Assembly (NCBI RefSeq): GCF_009856525.1
Contig: NZ_CP047224.1
Coordinates: 124,001 to 188,000, forward strand
Reading direction: 5' to 3'
Length of the DNA stretch: 64,000 nt
DNA from: Neorickettsia findlayensis
GTDB lineage: Bacteria; Pseudomonadota; Alphaproteobacteria; Rickettsiales; Anaplasmataceae
Shown here: one piece after another, positions 1 to 8,781 of the stretch
Numbering within the stretch: position 1 is the stretch's first letter
Layout: each line of letters starts with the position of its first letter
Program-made: the position numbers and the translations under genes
The notes under the pieces: generated by a model
The model's database searches: none
Seen by the model: only the letters and a program-made list of their open reading frames with translations
Told to the model about the DNA's origin: nothing

Positions 1-2544
1 AAAAGTAGAAGCTACCAATTTAGATAAACTTTTTAGACAGAGATCTAGGGCCTCTTTTTCACGAAGTGTGGCCTGAATGACATATGGTACAGAAGGGGTG
101 ACTTTTCCGTGTGATTTAGAAATCATCTCTTTCGTAGAGTCTATGAAACTTATGTTTTTGCAAATCTCCTTATCGAGTATGATGAGCAAATAGGGGACTT
201 TATCTAGTTCTGTGCAGATAATTAGTATTCCTGTTTTGGGTCTTATTCCTGAGACAGAATTTAACAGTGTTTCTCTTGCTATACCCTGAACCTTCTTAAT
301 TACTATTTCTACTGATCCGTGTCTTTCTGTTTGGGCTTCTGCATTTGTGATCAGTGAATAGTACGCGCTAGTGATCTCTTTCTGATGACTCTTTTGCATC
401 GCTCTGAATTTTAATTGATTTTCATTAAGCTGCTGCAGTTGTGCTTGTTTTTCTTCTCGCATGTATTGTAAAGCGGTAATGTGTGTTACTGCTTCTATCC
501 TGCGTACACAGTGAGCTACAGATGATGCTGATAAAATTTTTATTAATCCAATGCTTGAGCTTTTTTTGACATGTGTACCTCCGCACAGCTCCACCGCTTC
601 CCCTATTGAGACAACACGAACCGTATCGTCGTACTTTTCTCCGAACAATCCAATGGCGCCATCTCTTATCGCGTCATCAGTTTTTTTGATTTCCGTTTTT
701 ACAGAATGATCATCCCAGATCATAAGATTCACACAGTCTTCTACTTTAGAAAGCTCTTCCTCCGTAATAGATTGGCTGTGACTGAAATCGAAACGTAACC
801 TATTTGGTGCCACAAGCGAGCCACGTTGTGAAACATGCACACCGAGTATTTTTCTCAAAACATGGTGTAATATATGTGTTGCCGAGTGATTTCTGGCTAG
901 GCCGTTTCTGCGATCTATGTCGATCTTGAGGTTTACTTTTTCGCCTTTACTCACCGCTTGACCCCCAATGATTTTGCATTCATGGAGGATAACTCCTTCA
1001 GTAGATTTGTAGACTTTTTCTACTTTCAGCGTAGCATTTTCCCCTTCTATTACGCCTTGATCGCTCTCTTGTCCACCTGATTCTGGGTAGAAAATCGTTT
1101 GGTTCAGTATAATTGTCAGTTCATTAGACGCATCTTTTTCTGTTACCGCTAAGACGATAGCCGATCCTGCGAATCTTTCATAACCAGTAAATGGTGTCTT
1201 TCCATGTTCCAGGAACACTTCTTCGACTTCATTACTTGAAATTCGAGCTGTATCCTGCGTACGGGAAGCCTGAGCAAGGAGTCTTTGCATTTTCATTCTT
1301 TCAGTGAAACGTGCTTCGTCGACTGAAATTTTTTTCTCTTTTAAGATATCTATGGTTATGTCCAATGGGAATCCGTGAGTGTCATATAATGTGAACGCTA
1401 CGTCTCCAGATAAGGTATCGCCCTCCCTCATAGAACTTGAAACCTCCTCGAGTAATTTCATTCCTGACTTCAGTGTATTTCGAAACGATTCCTCTTCTAG
1501 TGTTAATGTATTCAAAATGAGATTCTTAGCTCTTGTGAGTTCCTGGTAATAAGCTCCCATGTGTTTCTCGAGTACCCAGAAAAGCTTTGGTAACAACACT
1601 GCATCGAAACCGAGTGCATGCGAGTACCGCACTGCTCTGCGTATTATCCTCCTCAGGACATATTCGCGTCCGGTGTTACCGGGTAAAACACCATCTGCTA
1701 TAAGAAAACTAGCAGAACGCAAATGGTCGGCAATTACTTTATGCGCAGCCTGATTGTCTTTGTTGCCAGTAATCTTTTGTGATTCTTTTACAATGGCTTG
1801 GAACAATTTTGTTTGGTAGTTATCATCCGTACCCTCTAAGATTGCTGTCACTCTCTCCAGTCCCATTCCTGTATCTATACACGGACACTCCATGTGCCTC
1901 AGTTTCCCGCTTCGTTCTCTTATGTACTGCATGAAAACGAGGTTCCATATCTCGACGTATCTTTCGCCGGGATCCTTGTTATCTTCAGGTATGTCTCCGG
2001 CTAAGTGCTCTCCATGGTCGTAAAAGATCTCTGAGCAGGGACCACATGGACCAATATCACCCATCTGCCAGAAATTATCACTTGTGCTAATTCTCTTGAT
2101 TTTTCTTTTCCCGAAACCAGTTAATTTATCCCAAATCCCGAACGCTTCATCATCTTCGTGGTAGACCGTGATATATAGTTTTTCCTTACTTAATTTCAGT
2201 TCTTCGGTAACGAACTTCCAAGCCAACTCTATTGCCCTTTCCTTGAAATAGCAGCCGAAGCTAAAATTTCCCAGCATTTCAAAAAAAGTGTGGTGCCGTT
2301 TTGTAAATCCGACGTTTTCCAAGTCATTGTGTTTACCTCCAGCCCTAACGCATTTTTGTGCTGTTACAATGCTCGAGAATGGTGCCTTTCTGACATCTGC
2401 AAAATAGTCCTTAAATGGGACCATACCTGCGTTGACGAACATCAGTGAAGGATCTTCTTTTGGTACTAAAGACGCTGAAGGGAGGTTTATGTGTCCGTTT
2501 TTGACAAAGAAATCTATAAATCTTTTTCTGAGTCCGTCTATCAT
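1..2544 (-). CDS. alaS: Alanyl-tRNA synthetase (3' end beyond window)
   Basis: Charges tRNA-Ala with alanine in the cytoplasm and edits mischarged Ser/Gly-tRNA. Reading the minus strand from an ATG whose first base is 2544 gives 848 codons without a stop to base 1, so the C-terminus lies outside the window. The start MIDGLRKRFIDFF is typical of the family. The class II core follows (FVNAGMVPFKDYF, then the GDIGPCGPCSEI segment). The editing domain shows HSATHILHH near residue 558 and CGGTH near residue 656. Bacterial AlaRS is usually about 870-880 residues, so only a short tail is missing. The next gene is divergent across about 270 bp with no recognised element. Confidence 0.97.
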   Translation of the reverse strand, partial: MIDGLRKRFIDFFVKNGHINLPSASLVPKEDPSLMFVNAGMVPFKDYFADVRKAPFSSIVTAQKCVRAGGKHNDLENVGFTKRHHTFFEMLGNFSFGCYFKERAIELAWKFVTEELKLSKEKLYITVYHEDDEAFGIWDKLTGFGKRKIKRISTSDNFWQMGDIGPCGPCSEIFYDHGEHLAGDIPEDNKDPGERYVEIWNLVFMQYIRERSGKLRHMECPCIDTGMGLERVTAILEGTDDNYQTKLFQAIVKESQKITGNKDNQAAHKVIADHLRSASFLIADGVLPGNTGREYVLRRIIRRAVRYSHALGFDAVLLPKLFWVLEKHMGAYYQELTRAKNLILNTLTLEEESFRNTLKSGMKLLEEVSSSMREGDTLSGDVAFTLYDTHGFPLDITIDILKEKKISVDEARFTERMKMQRLLAQASRTQDTARISSNEVEEVFLEHGKTPFTGYERFAGSAIVLAVTEKDASNELTIILNQTIFYPESGGQESDQGVIEGENATLKVEKVYKSTEGVILHECKIIGGQAVSKGEKVNLKIDIDRRNGLARNHSATHILHHVLRKILGVHVSQRGSLVAPNRLRFDFSHSQSITEEELSKVEDCVNLMIWDDHSVKTEIKKTDDAIRDGAIGLFGEKYDDTVRVVSIGEAVELCGGTHVKKSSSIGLIKILSASSVAHCVRRIEAVTHITALQYMREEKQAQLQQLNENQLKFRAMQKSHQKEITSAYYSLITNAEAQTERHGSVEIVIKKVQGIARETLLNSVSGIRPKTGILIICTELDKVPYLLIILDKEICKNISFIDSTKEMISKSHGKVTPSVPYVIQATLREKEALDLCLKSLSKLVASTF

Positions 2545-2813
2545 GAAGTAGCCCAATGCACAGGACACAAACGTAAATGTTATGTTTCCGGGTCTTGAAA
2601 GTAAAGTACAGTCAATTTTCTTGCAAGTTCTTGCGGGCGGGGCTCTTGTAACGTTTAGAATTTGCGTTACTCCTGCACGATATTGAACCTATAGGAGCTG
2701 CTTATCAAGTCCACTTTCCCGAAGATAATGTTGCTTGTACAGAGTTCCCATTTTTATTATTAGGAGAAAGGCTTAATTTACAATATTTTGCGACCATCCG
2801 TAGCCATGGCTTT

Positions 2814-4424
2814 TTGTTTGCAGTGCTCAATCAATTACTAGTATATCTGGCGCCTCTTTATGTAGTGTCTGTTCTGATTGTGAGTACCTACTTACTCGTG
2901 AATAGTAGCTTTAATACGGAGAAAATAACGTTTGTCTCAATTGCGCTACTCATAGTTTATCAAAGTTTTACTCTCTCAAAACCGTTGGCTTTTTTAGAAA
3001 GTCTAATGATTGCACCTATCATCGCCATACTTGGTTTGGCTTTAATGGGAAGATTAGTTGCTTGTACTAGTATTATTAACAGAGCTGCAGGTCTCATAGT
3101 AAAAATCAAATATAAGACCTTCATACCAATAATTTTGATACTTGCGTGCTACGTCCTGAGCGCCTTTGTTAACAATACGCCTATTGTGGTGCTTCTTATT
3201 TCACTTGTTTCCACATTTAGCAAGCAAGTAGGTATTGCCAATTCCAAAATGATGCTCCCGATCGCTTTTTCTGCATCCCTTGGTGGGATGCTCACAGTTC
3301 TTGGAAGCAGTACAAATCTACTTATCTACTCAAAAGCTGAGGAGCTTGGTGTTGAATTAGGGTTCTTTGGATTTTTCTTACCAGCTCTCTTCGTAGGCAT
3401 TTTTGGGATCATTTATGTAATTTTTCTCACCTTGATACTTCCAATAAGAAGACCTGCAGAAGACGATTTTAGGAGGTTCCTTTTTGTTTTGGATTCGCCT
3501 AAGTCAGGGAGATTGATTTTCTCTTCGGTTGGGATACGTGAGATAAAAAATATTTTACATAATCACGCATTTTGCAAGAACCTGGTACTGGACGAGATTG
3601 TGGTTACGGAAAAATCTGAATTGATAGGTCGTGACGTGCTGTCCGATGATGTTGCGAGTTACTTTAACGCATCTGCTATTGGCATAGCACGTACTTCAGG
3701 AAAAGTAGTTTCTGGGTCTAGGCTAATAGTTGTGCGTAAAGCGGCAAGTCCTCATCATGAGAAGGGGGAAGTGGTTTTCGCGAAAGACAGATCGTACATT
3801 CTGAGTCATGCTAATAGCATAAAGGTAATATGTACCTTCGTTGGTATGGTTCTTTTATCTGGAGCTTTGAAAATACCACTTGCTCTTACTGTTTTTTCTG
3901 GTCTTGCACTGCTAGTTATTTTAGGTGCCGTCGATGTGAGGGAGATTTTCAGATTTCTCGAAATAAAGCTGTTCCTAATGCTTATTTACTCCCTTATTAT
4001 AGGGAGATCACTAGAAATGACGGGTTTACTAGAAGATTTTGTTCAGCTTCTCTATCGGTATACTAGCGCGTTATCGGTTATTGGGATAATCTGTGCGCTC
4101 TTTACTATAGTGACTTTGTTAAATGAAGTCATGAGTAATAATGCAGTGGGATTAATTTTTACACCTGTTGTGCTAAAACTCAGTTACATGATGGGGGTAG
4201 AACCAAAGTATTTATTGTGGACACTTATCTTTGCATCCAATAGTGCTTTTGCCACACCGTTTGGATATCAGGTGAACCTTATCGTTATGGAAGCAGGAAA
4301 ATACAAATATTCTGATTATTTAAAGTTCGGTTTTCCTCTTAATGTGGTTGTTTTGGTTGGCTACGTTATCTATTTGCACCTTTTTTCTGATCTAGATCTC
4401 TTTCATAGCGTCCACTTTGGATGA
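2814..4424 (+). CDS. SLC13/ArsB-type anion permease with central RCK-C-like domain
   Basis: Probable inner-membrane transporter of the ion-transporter superfamily (SLC13, CitM, ArsB), 536 residues. Hydrophobic segments fill residues 1-215 and 340-530. The NNTPIVVLLISL and NNAVGLIFTP segments match the paired re-entrant SNT/NNT signatures of this superfamily. Between them lies a hydrophilic stretch (about 220-335) with an LDEIVVTEKSELIGRDVL-type sequence resembling the RCK_C (TrkA-C) ligand-binding domain common in these carriers. The only start near the N-terminus in frame is TTG at 2814; the ATG at 2806 is in another frame. Substrate is not deducible; dicarboxylate, sulfate or another anion is possible. 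Confidence 0.8.
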   Translation: MFAVLNQLLVYLAPLYVVSVLIVSTYLLVNSSFNTEKITFVSIALLIVYQSFTLSKPLAFLESLMIAPIIAILGLALMGRLVACTSIINRAAGLIVKIKYKTFIPIILILACYVLSAFVNNTPIVVLLISLVSTFSKQVGIANSKMMLPIAFSASLGGMLTVLGSSTNLLIYSKAEELGVELGFFGFFLPALFVGIFGIIYVIFLTLILPIRRPAEDDFRRFLFVLDSPKSGRLIFSSVGIREIKNILHNHAFCKNLVLDEIVVTEKSELIGRDVLSDDVASYFNASAIGIARTSGKVVSGSRLIVVRKAASPHHEKGEVVFAKDRSYILSHANSIKVICTFVGMVLLSGALKIPLALTVFSGLALLVILGAVDVREIFRFLEIKLFLMLIYSLIIGRSLEMTGLLEDFVQLLYRYTSALSVIGIICALFTIVTLLNEVMSNNAVGLIFTPVVLKLSYMMGVEPKYLLWTLIFASNSAFATPFGYQVNLIVMEAGKYKYSDYLKFGFPLNVVVLVGYVIYLHLFSDLDLFHSVHFG

Positions 4425-4504
4425 GCGGCTGGTCAGTGATTGCTTTCCTGGTTGAGATAGCAACTGAGAAGCTTTTGTTTCCAACTGGAAGGTGGTAGTA
4501 CTCA

Positions 4505-4533
4505 TTGAACAGTGTATGTTTTAGGCGTACAAT
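4505..4533 (+). promoter_or_regulatory. Sigma-70-type promoter of tRNA-Leu
   Basis: TTGAAC at 4505-4510 and TACAAT at 4528-4533 are separated by exactly 17 bp. The predicted start falls about 7 bp before the tRNA 5' end. Confidence 0.6.
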
Positions 4534-4546
4534 TTGAGATTGTTCT

Positions 4547-4633
4547 GCGGTCGTGGTGGAATTGGTAGACACGCAGCGTTGAGGTCGCTGTGGCTAATAA
4601 ACGGCCTTGGAAGTTCAAGTCTTCTCGACCGCA
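4547..4633 (+). tRNA. tRNA-Leu (anticodon GAG)
   Basis: An 87-nt class II tRNA with a long variable arm. The acceptor arms GCGGTCG and CGACCGC pair perfectly, with discriminator A. The anticodon stem CAGCG/CGCTG encloses loop TTGAGGT, giving GAG (reads CUC/CUU). The T-arm holds GTTCAAGTC. CCA is not fully encoded. A promoter-like sequence sits just upstream. Confidence 0.93.
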
Positions 4634-4711
4634 CGTTTCTTTCTTGTTGCCAATAGTGCTTGCGCAATTATCTTCTCTGTTAAGTATCTGTTAGGTGCTT
4701 CTGCCTTCGGA

Positions 4712-5356
4712 TTATAAGTTTTCCAAGGTTTCTTTGAGTGCGATTTCCATCACTAGTGGGAACAATGACACTATGATAACGTTCACAAAAAATAGTGCTG
4801 TGAAAATCCCTGGACTGTTTATATCCCATTTGAAAAGTGCAAGCGCTGTTATGGTCCCAGGAATCGAAATTGGGGCGGCAAGAATAATGGGTGTGATGCG
4901 ATCCGAGCGAATACTTAAACTACTGCAAAGTGCACCAGTGAAGGATAGCATTGCTGTTGAGTAGCAAAGGGAACCAGCGAACGAAACTATAGTTTGGATA
5001 CACATTTTGTCAGTGATTAGAAGGTAAAACAAAGCTGTAGCAAAGAATGTTAATAAAAGCCCTTGTCTAATCCATAATTCTAAGACAGTCTTTGTTATGA
5101 AGCTCTTGATGCTTGGAGTAAACGTAACGAGTTGTTCGAGACTCCCAGTAGTCCAATATTGTGAAAAAATTCCGCTCACCGAGACTAAGTGCAGGATGTT
5201 TGTGGTCACCCATAACACTAGGCCGTCCATTTGGCAGTTTAAGATTTGTCTATAGAGAAGTAACTGGACAAAGTTGATCAATAAAAATGCTAATAGTACT
5301 ATTGACGACTTACCACGAAACATATATGGTTCTTTCTTTGGCGGCAAGTATAACAT
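4712..5356 (-). CDS. ccmB: Heme exporter permease CcmB
   Basis: Integral membrane component of the CcmABCD system, which handles heme and releases holo-CcmE for c-type cytochrome maturation. The 214-residue length and about six hydrophobic segments fit CcmB. The family's proline-rich segment appears as PIILAAPISIPGT near residues 156-168. It starts at an ATG. No other ccm gene is adjacent, as is usual in Rickettsiales, where the ccm genes are scattered. It converges on tRNA-Leu and diverges from dksA over about 60 bp. The family match rests on the overall hydrophobic pattern plus this one segment, so it is somewhat less certain than for enzymes with catalytic motifs. Confidence 0.8.
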   Translation of the reverse strand: MLYLPPKKEPYMFRGKSSIVLLAFLLINFVQLLLYRQILNCQMDGLVLWVTTNILHLVSVSGIFSQYWTTGSLEQLVTFTPSIKSFITKTVLELWIRQGLLLTFFATALFYLLITDKMCIQTIVSFAGSLCYSTAMLSFTGALCSSLSIRSDRITPIILAAPISIPGTITALALFKWDINSPGIFTALFFVNVIIVSLFPLVMEIALKETLENL

Positions 5357-5419
5357 AATAGTTATTTAAGTTTATGATGTTAAGGTTTTGCCGGTGTGGG
5401 TCTTTTTTTCTTTTACCCG

Positions 5420-5809
5420 ATGTCTTCTGATGATATAAAAACTGCCGAGTATATGGGAGAAAGGATGCTTGCGTACTTTCGTGAAAAGTTGATCACCCTT
5501 AGAAGTGCTTTATTGAATCAAGGGAAGGTTGTGAAAGATGTGCTAAGCAGGTGTGCAAACTCATATGAAGCTGACGACATCATAATGTCTACACAAAAGC
5601 GCAACTTGTTGTTAAGCGAGATAGACGATGCAATTGAACGCATAGAGCAAGGCGTGTATGGTTACTGCGAGGAGACAGGTGACGAGATAGGCTTTGGTAG
5701 ATTAGATCTTGAGCCCACAGCCAGGTACTGTGTTGATGTTCAAGAAAGACTCGATAAGAAAAATCGTTTTCTCAAGTCCTCTGGAAGCGTAAATAATGAA
5801 GAAGGATAG
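5420..5809 (+). CDS. dksA: DksA-family transcription factor
   Basis: Binds in the secondary channel of RNA polymerase and acts with ppGpp on stable RNA and other promoters. An N-terminal coiled-coil (about residues 1-85) leads into YGYCEETGDEIGFGRLDLEP and ARYCVDVQE. In E. coli this zinc finger is C-x2-C...C-x2-C; here the second and fourth cysteines are Thr and Val, as in many alphaproteobacterial DksA proteins, so zinc is probably not bound normally. I chose the ATG at 5420 (129 residues). A GTG at 5396 would add the hydrophobic octapeptide MGLFFFYP, unlikely on a cytosolic factor. Confidence 0.88.
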   Translation: MSSDDIKTAEYMGERMLAYFREKLITLRSALLNQGKVVKDVLSRCANSYEADDIIMSTQKRNLLLSEIDDAIERIEQGVYGYCEETGDEIGFGRLDLEPTARYCVDVQERLDKKNRFLKSSGSVNNEEG

Positions 5810-5888
5810 TATTTTTGTTTTCTGGTTTTGACAACTGTAGAACATGAGTGCAGAATAGTCCCCATGTCCTTTTATTTGGTCTGGTTTA

Positions 5889-6764
5889 GTGGATAGCGAA
5901 AATCTCAATAAAACTAAGAGGGTTGTCTCTGAAAGTCTGGAGGGAAAGCTTGGCGAGTCCTACCAGGTTCTCGATAAGGGCTTTGTACGTGTTGTCGATT
6001 ACATGGGGAACGATCAGGCAATTGTTCAAGCCGCGCGGGTTTCATATGGAAAGGGAACAAAAACAGTAAATCAAGATCGTGGTTTAATACACTATTTGAT
6101 GCGGCATGGCCATACCACGCCATTCGAAATGTGTGAAATCAAATTTCACGTAAAGATGCCCATATTTGTTGCCAGACAGTGGATTAGGCATAGGACGGCT
6201 AATGTTAATGAATACTCAGCACGCTACTCAATCGTTGAAGAAGAGTTTTATATTCCTGAGATTGACAAAATTTGTTATCAGTCCACCACCAATTCTCAGG
6301 GAAGGGGAGATGAACTTGAGCAGCAACTTGCACAAGAATTTCGTGATTTTCTCACAAAAAGTGATAAGTCTACATATGATGAATACACGCGCTTCATAGA
6401 GAAAGGCTTAGCTCGTGAGATTGCGCGTATTGCAATGCCTTTAAACACCTACACGGAAATGTATTGGAAGGTGGATTTGCATAATCTGTTTCACTTTTTG
6501 AAATTACGCTCACATCAAAGGGCACAGTACGAGATTCGCAAATACGCCGAGATAATGGAAGAAATCGTGAGTTCATGGGTCCCGATGGCGTACGAAGCCT
6601 TTCTAGAATATGAAAAACATGCAAAAACCCTTTCTAGGAGTGCAATTGAGTATGTCCGCGATAATCTAAAAGAGGAACTTTCTTCCGAAAGGGAAAGATA
6701 TGGAATTGGTGCTCGCGAATTTACTGAAGTAACTGAAATGCTCACTGGAGCGGAAAAGGAATAG
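5889..6764 (+). CDS. thyX: FAD-dependent thymidylate synthase ThyX
   Basis: Makes dTMP from dUMP using methylenetetrahydrofolate, FAD and NAD(P)H, replacing ThyA. The 291-residue protein contains the ThyX signature RHR...S at residues 100-112 (RHRTANVNEYSAR), preceded by MRHGHTTPFE at 71-80. It starts at GTG 5889 with no strong Shine-Dalgarno sequence. It stands alone between dksA and hflK. The methylene-folate it needs is made by GlyA, encoded at 58.8 kb. The N-terminal 25 residues are hydrophilic and poorly conserved, so a slightly later start is possible. Confidence 0.95.
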   Translation: MDSENLNKTKRVVSESLEGKLGESYQVLDKGFVRVVDYMGNDQAIVQAARVSYGKGTKTVNQDRGLIHYLMRHGHTTPFEMCEIKFHVKMPIFVARQWIRHRTANVNEYSARYSIVEEEFYIPEIDKICYQSTTNSQGRGDELEQQLAQEFRDFLTKSDKSTYDEYTRFIEKGLAREIARIAMPLNTYTEMYWKVDLHNLFHFLKLRSHQRAQYEIRKYAEIMEEIVSSWVPMAYEAFLEYEKHAKTLSRSAIEYVRDNLKEELSSERERYGIGAREFTEVTEMLTGAEKE

Positions 6765-6880
6765 AGAGGTTAGGTTTATGAGGCTCTTAAAGGTGGGGTT
6801 GTAACCTTTCCGTTCTTGAAGCACGAGTGAAAATCAATTAGATTTAACTGGTTGTAGTGGTCTAGGAAGAAAACATAAGG

Positions 6881-7924
6881 ATGGCATTAGCTAGATATGA
6901 CAACCCTTGGGGTTCTGATGACGAACCACCTCGGAGAACGAGAGTAACTAATAGAAATGTTTACGATATAGAGGGGATTTTACTTTCTATGCGTGGTAGA
7001 TTTTTTCGTCGTAGCGGGCCCAGGTTCAGCTGGTGGTTTGTCTTTTTTCTCCTTGGTTTGTTTGGCGTCTTTTGGGTTTTGTCAGGCTTTTATATTGTGA
7101 ACCCAGAAGAACAAGCAGTGAAGCTTACATTTGGTAAGTATGCTGGGATGGCAGACCCGGGTCTCAGGTATCATTTTCCTTTTCCAATTGGTCATGTAGA
7201 TAAGGTGAAAGTAGCTGTCATAAATCGTAACGAAATAGGTTATTCTTCGGGCAAAAAGGGGGAAGGTGAGGGCATAATGCTCACAGGTGATGAGAATATT
7301 GTCAATGCAAATTTCGAGGTTCAATGGCGGATAAAGGACGCCTATAAATTTCTGTATAAAGTTAGGGATTATGGCTTTGGGTTGAGTGTTAAAGGTGCTG
7401 CGGAAAGTGCCATGAGGGATGCGATTGGGCAAAATAAGATATCATTCATTTTAAGAGGTGAAGGCAGGGCAAAAATTGCCTCAGATACGAAAAAACAATT
7501 GCAAGAGATCCTTGATGGGTATGATATGGGTGTCGAAGTGCTTTCGATCCAGATGAAGAAAGTTGACCCTCCTGAGAAAGTAATAGACGCTTTCCGCGAT
7601 GTGCAGAGTGCTCGCGCTGATAAGGAGAGAGAAATCAACCAAGCCTACTCTTATAGGAACGACGCTTTACCTAGAGCTCGTGGGGAAGCTGAAGTTGCTT
7701 TACAAGGTGCGCAAGCCTACAAGACAGAAGTGATAAATCGGGCATTGGGTGACACAACAAGGTTCACTGAGGTGTACAACCAGTATAAAATTAACCCCGA
7801 GATAACGAAAGTAAGAATGCGAATTGAAATGCTCGAAGATGTTTATAGAAACACCGAGAAAATCATTGCTGATGATAGCGGCATATTCAAGTTCTTTGAT
7901 TTACAGAAGGGTGGTGTCAAATGA
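6881..7924 (+). CDS. hflK: Membrane protease modulator HflK
   Basis: Band-7/SPFH protein that forms the periplasmic HflKC cage around the FtsH protease. The 347-residue protein has a basic cytoplasmic N-terminus (residues 1-47), one membrane segment at about 48-70 (WWFVFFLLGLFGVFWVL), then the SPFH domain beginning FYIVNPEEQAVKLTFG. A coiled-coil stretch follows near residues 240-300. The ATG is at 6881. The last codons overlap hflC by ATGA, so the two are translationally coupled. Downstream degP and dnaE are packed without gaps. Confidence 0.95.
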   Translation: MALARYDNPWGSDDEPPRRTRVTNRNVYDIEGILLSMRGRFFRRSGPRFSWWFVFFLLGLFGVFWVLSGFYIVNPEEQAVKLTFGKYAGMADPGLRYHFPFPIGHVDKVKVAVINRNEIGYSSGKKGEGEGIMLTGDENIVNANFEVQWRIKDAYKFLYKVRDYGFGLSVKGAAESAMRDAIGQNKISFILRGEGRAKIASDTKKQLQEILDGYDMGVEVLSIQMKKVDPPEKVIDAFRDVQSARADKEREINQAYSYRNDALPRARGEAEVALQGAQAYKTEVINRALGDTTRFTEVYNQYKINPEITKVRMRIEMLEDVYRNTEKIIADDSGIFKFFDLQKGGVK

Positions 7925-8781
7925 AGGGTGTTTTAGCTGCTATTTTGGGCTTTTTTTTGCTCTTGAATCTTAGCGTCTTTGTGGTCCCCGAGGGACATAG
8001 TGCTATAGTCTTGCAGTTTGGTGAGGTGATAACTGAAAGCCCCCTTGAGCCAGGTTTGCATTTTAAGATCCCGTTCATTAATAAAGTCATAGTGATGGAT
8101 ACGAGGATACAAGATCTATCATCTGATTCTAGGGAAGTCATTGCCGCTGATCAAAAGAGATTAATAGTTAGTTACTACGCGAAATATAAGATCATAGATC
8201 CTGTGCAATTTTATCGGTCTACTAGAAATATAGCCAATCTTGAAAGTAGGTTAGGTCCAGTGGTTGAGGCAAACATGAGAGAACAGATAGGTCTGGTACC
8301 TCTTGTCAGTATTCTTACTGAGGAGAGAGCAGATGTAATGAACAAAATAAAGTTGCATTCAGGAAATGTTGCGTCAGACTTTGGGGTCGCTGTGGTAGAT
8401 GTGCGTATAAAGAGGACCGACCTTCCAGAAGAAAATAGTGGTGCGATCTTTAAAAGGATGCAAACAGAACGTGAAAAAGAAGCACGTGAAATAAGGGCAC
8501 AGGGTTACCAGGAAGCGCAGAAAATAATCGCGAATGCTGACAGAGAGAAGAAAGTTATCCTGACTGAAGCATATGCGAAGGCGCAATCGATCAAAGGTGA
8601 AGGTGATGCTGAGGCTGCTAAACTATATGCTAAGGCATATGCGGTTGATCAAGATTTCTATAAGTTTTACAGGACGATCATTGCGTACAGGAAGGCTTTT
8701 GATCGGGGTAATACAAAGTTTATTATCAACTCGAATGATAAGTTTTTGTCTACATTAAAGGATGTTAGTGATAAAAAATAG
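7921..8781 (+). CDS. hflC: Membrane protease modulator HflC
   Basis: Partner of HflK in the FtsH-regulating SPFH complex. The 286 residues begin with an N-terminal anchor (about residues 4-22), then the SPFH domain starting VVPEGHSAIVLQFGE. The characteristic coiled-coil segment (about 180-240) is rich in A, E, K and R with repeated EA and QEA. The ATG overlaps the hflK stop by 4 bp. The 3' end overlaps the next gene (degP) by 20 bp in another frame, so hflK-hflC-degP read as one transcript. Confidence 0.95.
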   Translation: MKGVLAAILGFFLLLNLSVFVVPEGHSAIVLQFGEVITESPLEPGLHFKIPFINKVIVMDTRIQDLSSDSREVIAADQKRLIVSYYAKYKIIDPVQFYRSTRNIANLESRLGPVVEANMREQIGLVPLVSILTEERADVMNKIKLHSGNVASDFGVAVVDVRIKRTDLPEENSGAIFKRMQTEREKEAREIRAQGYQEAQKIIANADREKKVILTEAYAKAQSIKGEGDAEAAKLYAKAYAVDQDFYKFYRTIIAYRKAFDRGNTKFIINSNDKFLSTLKDVSDKK

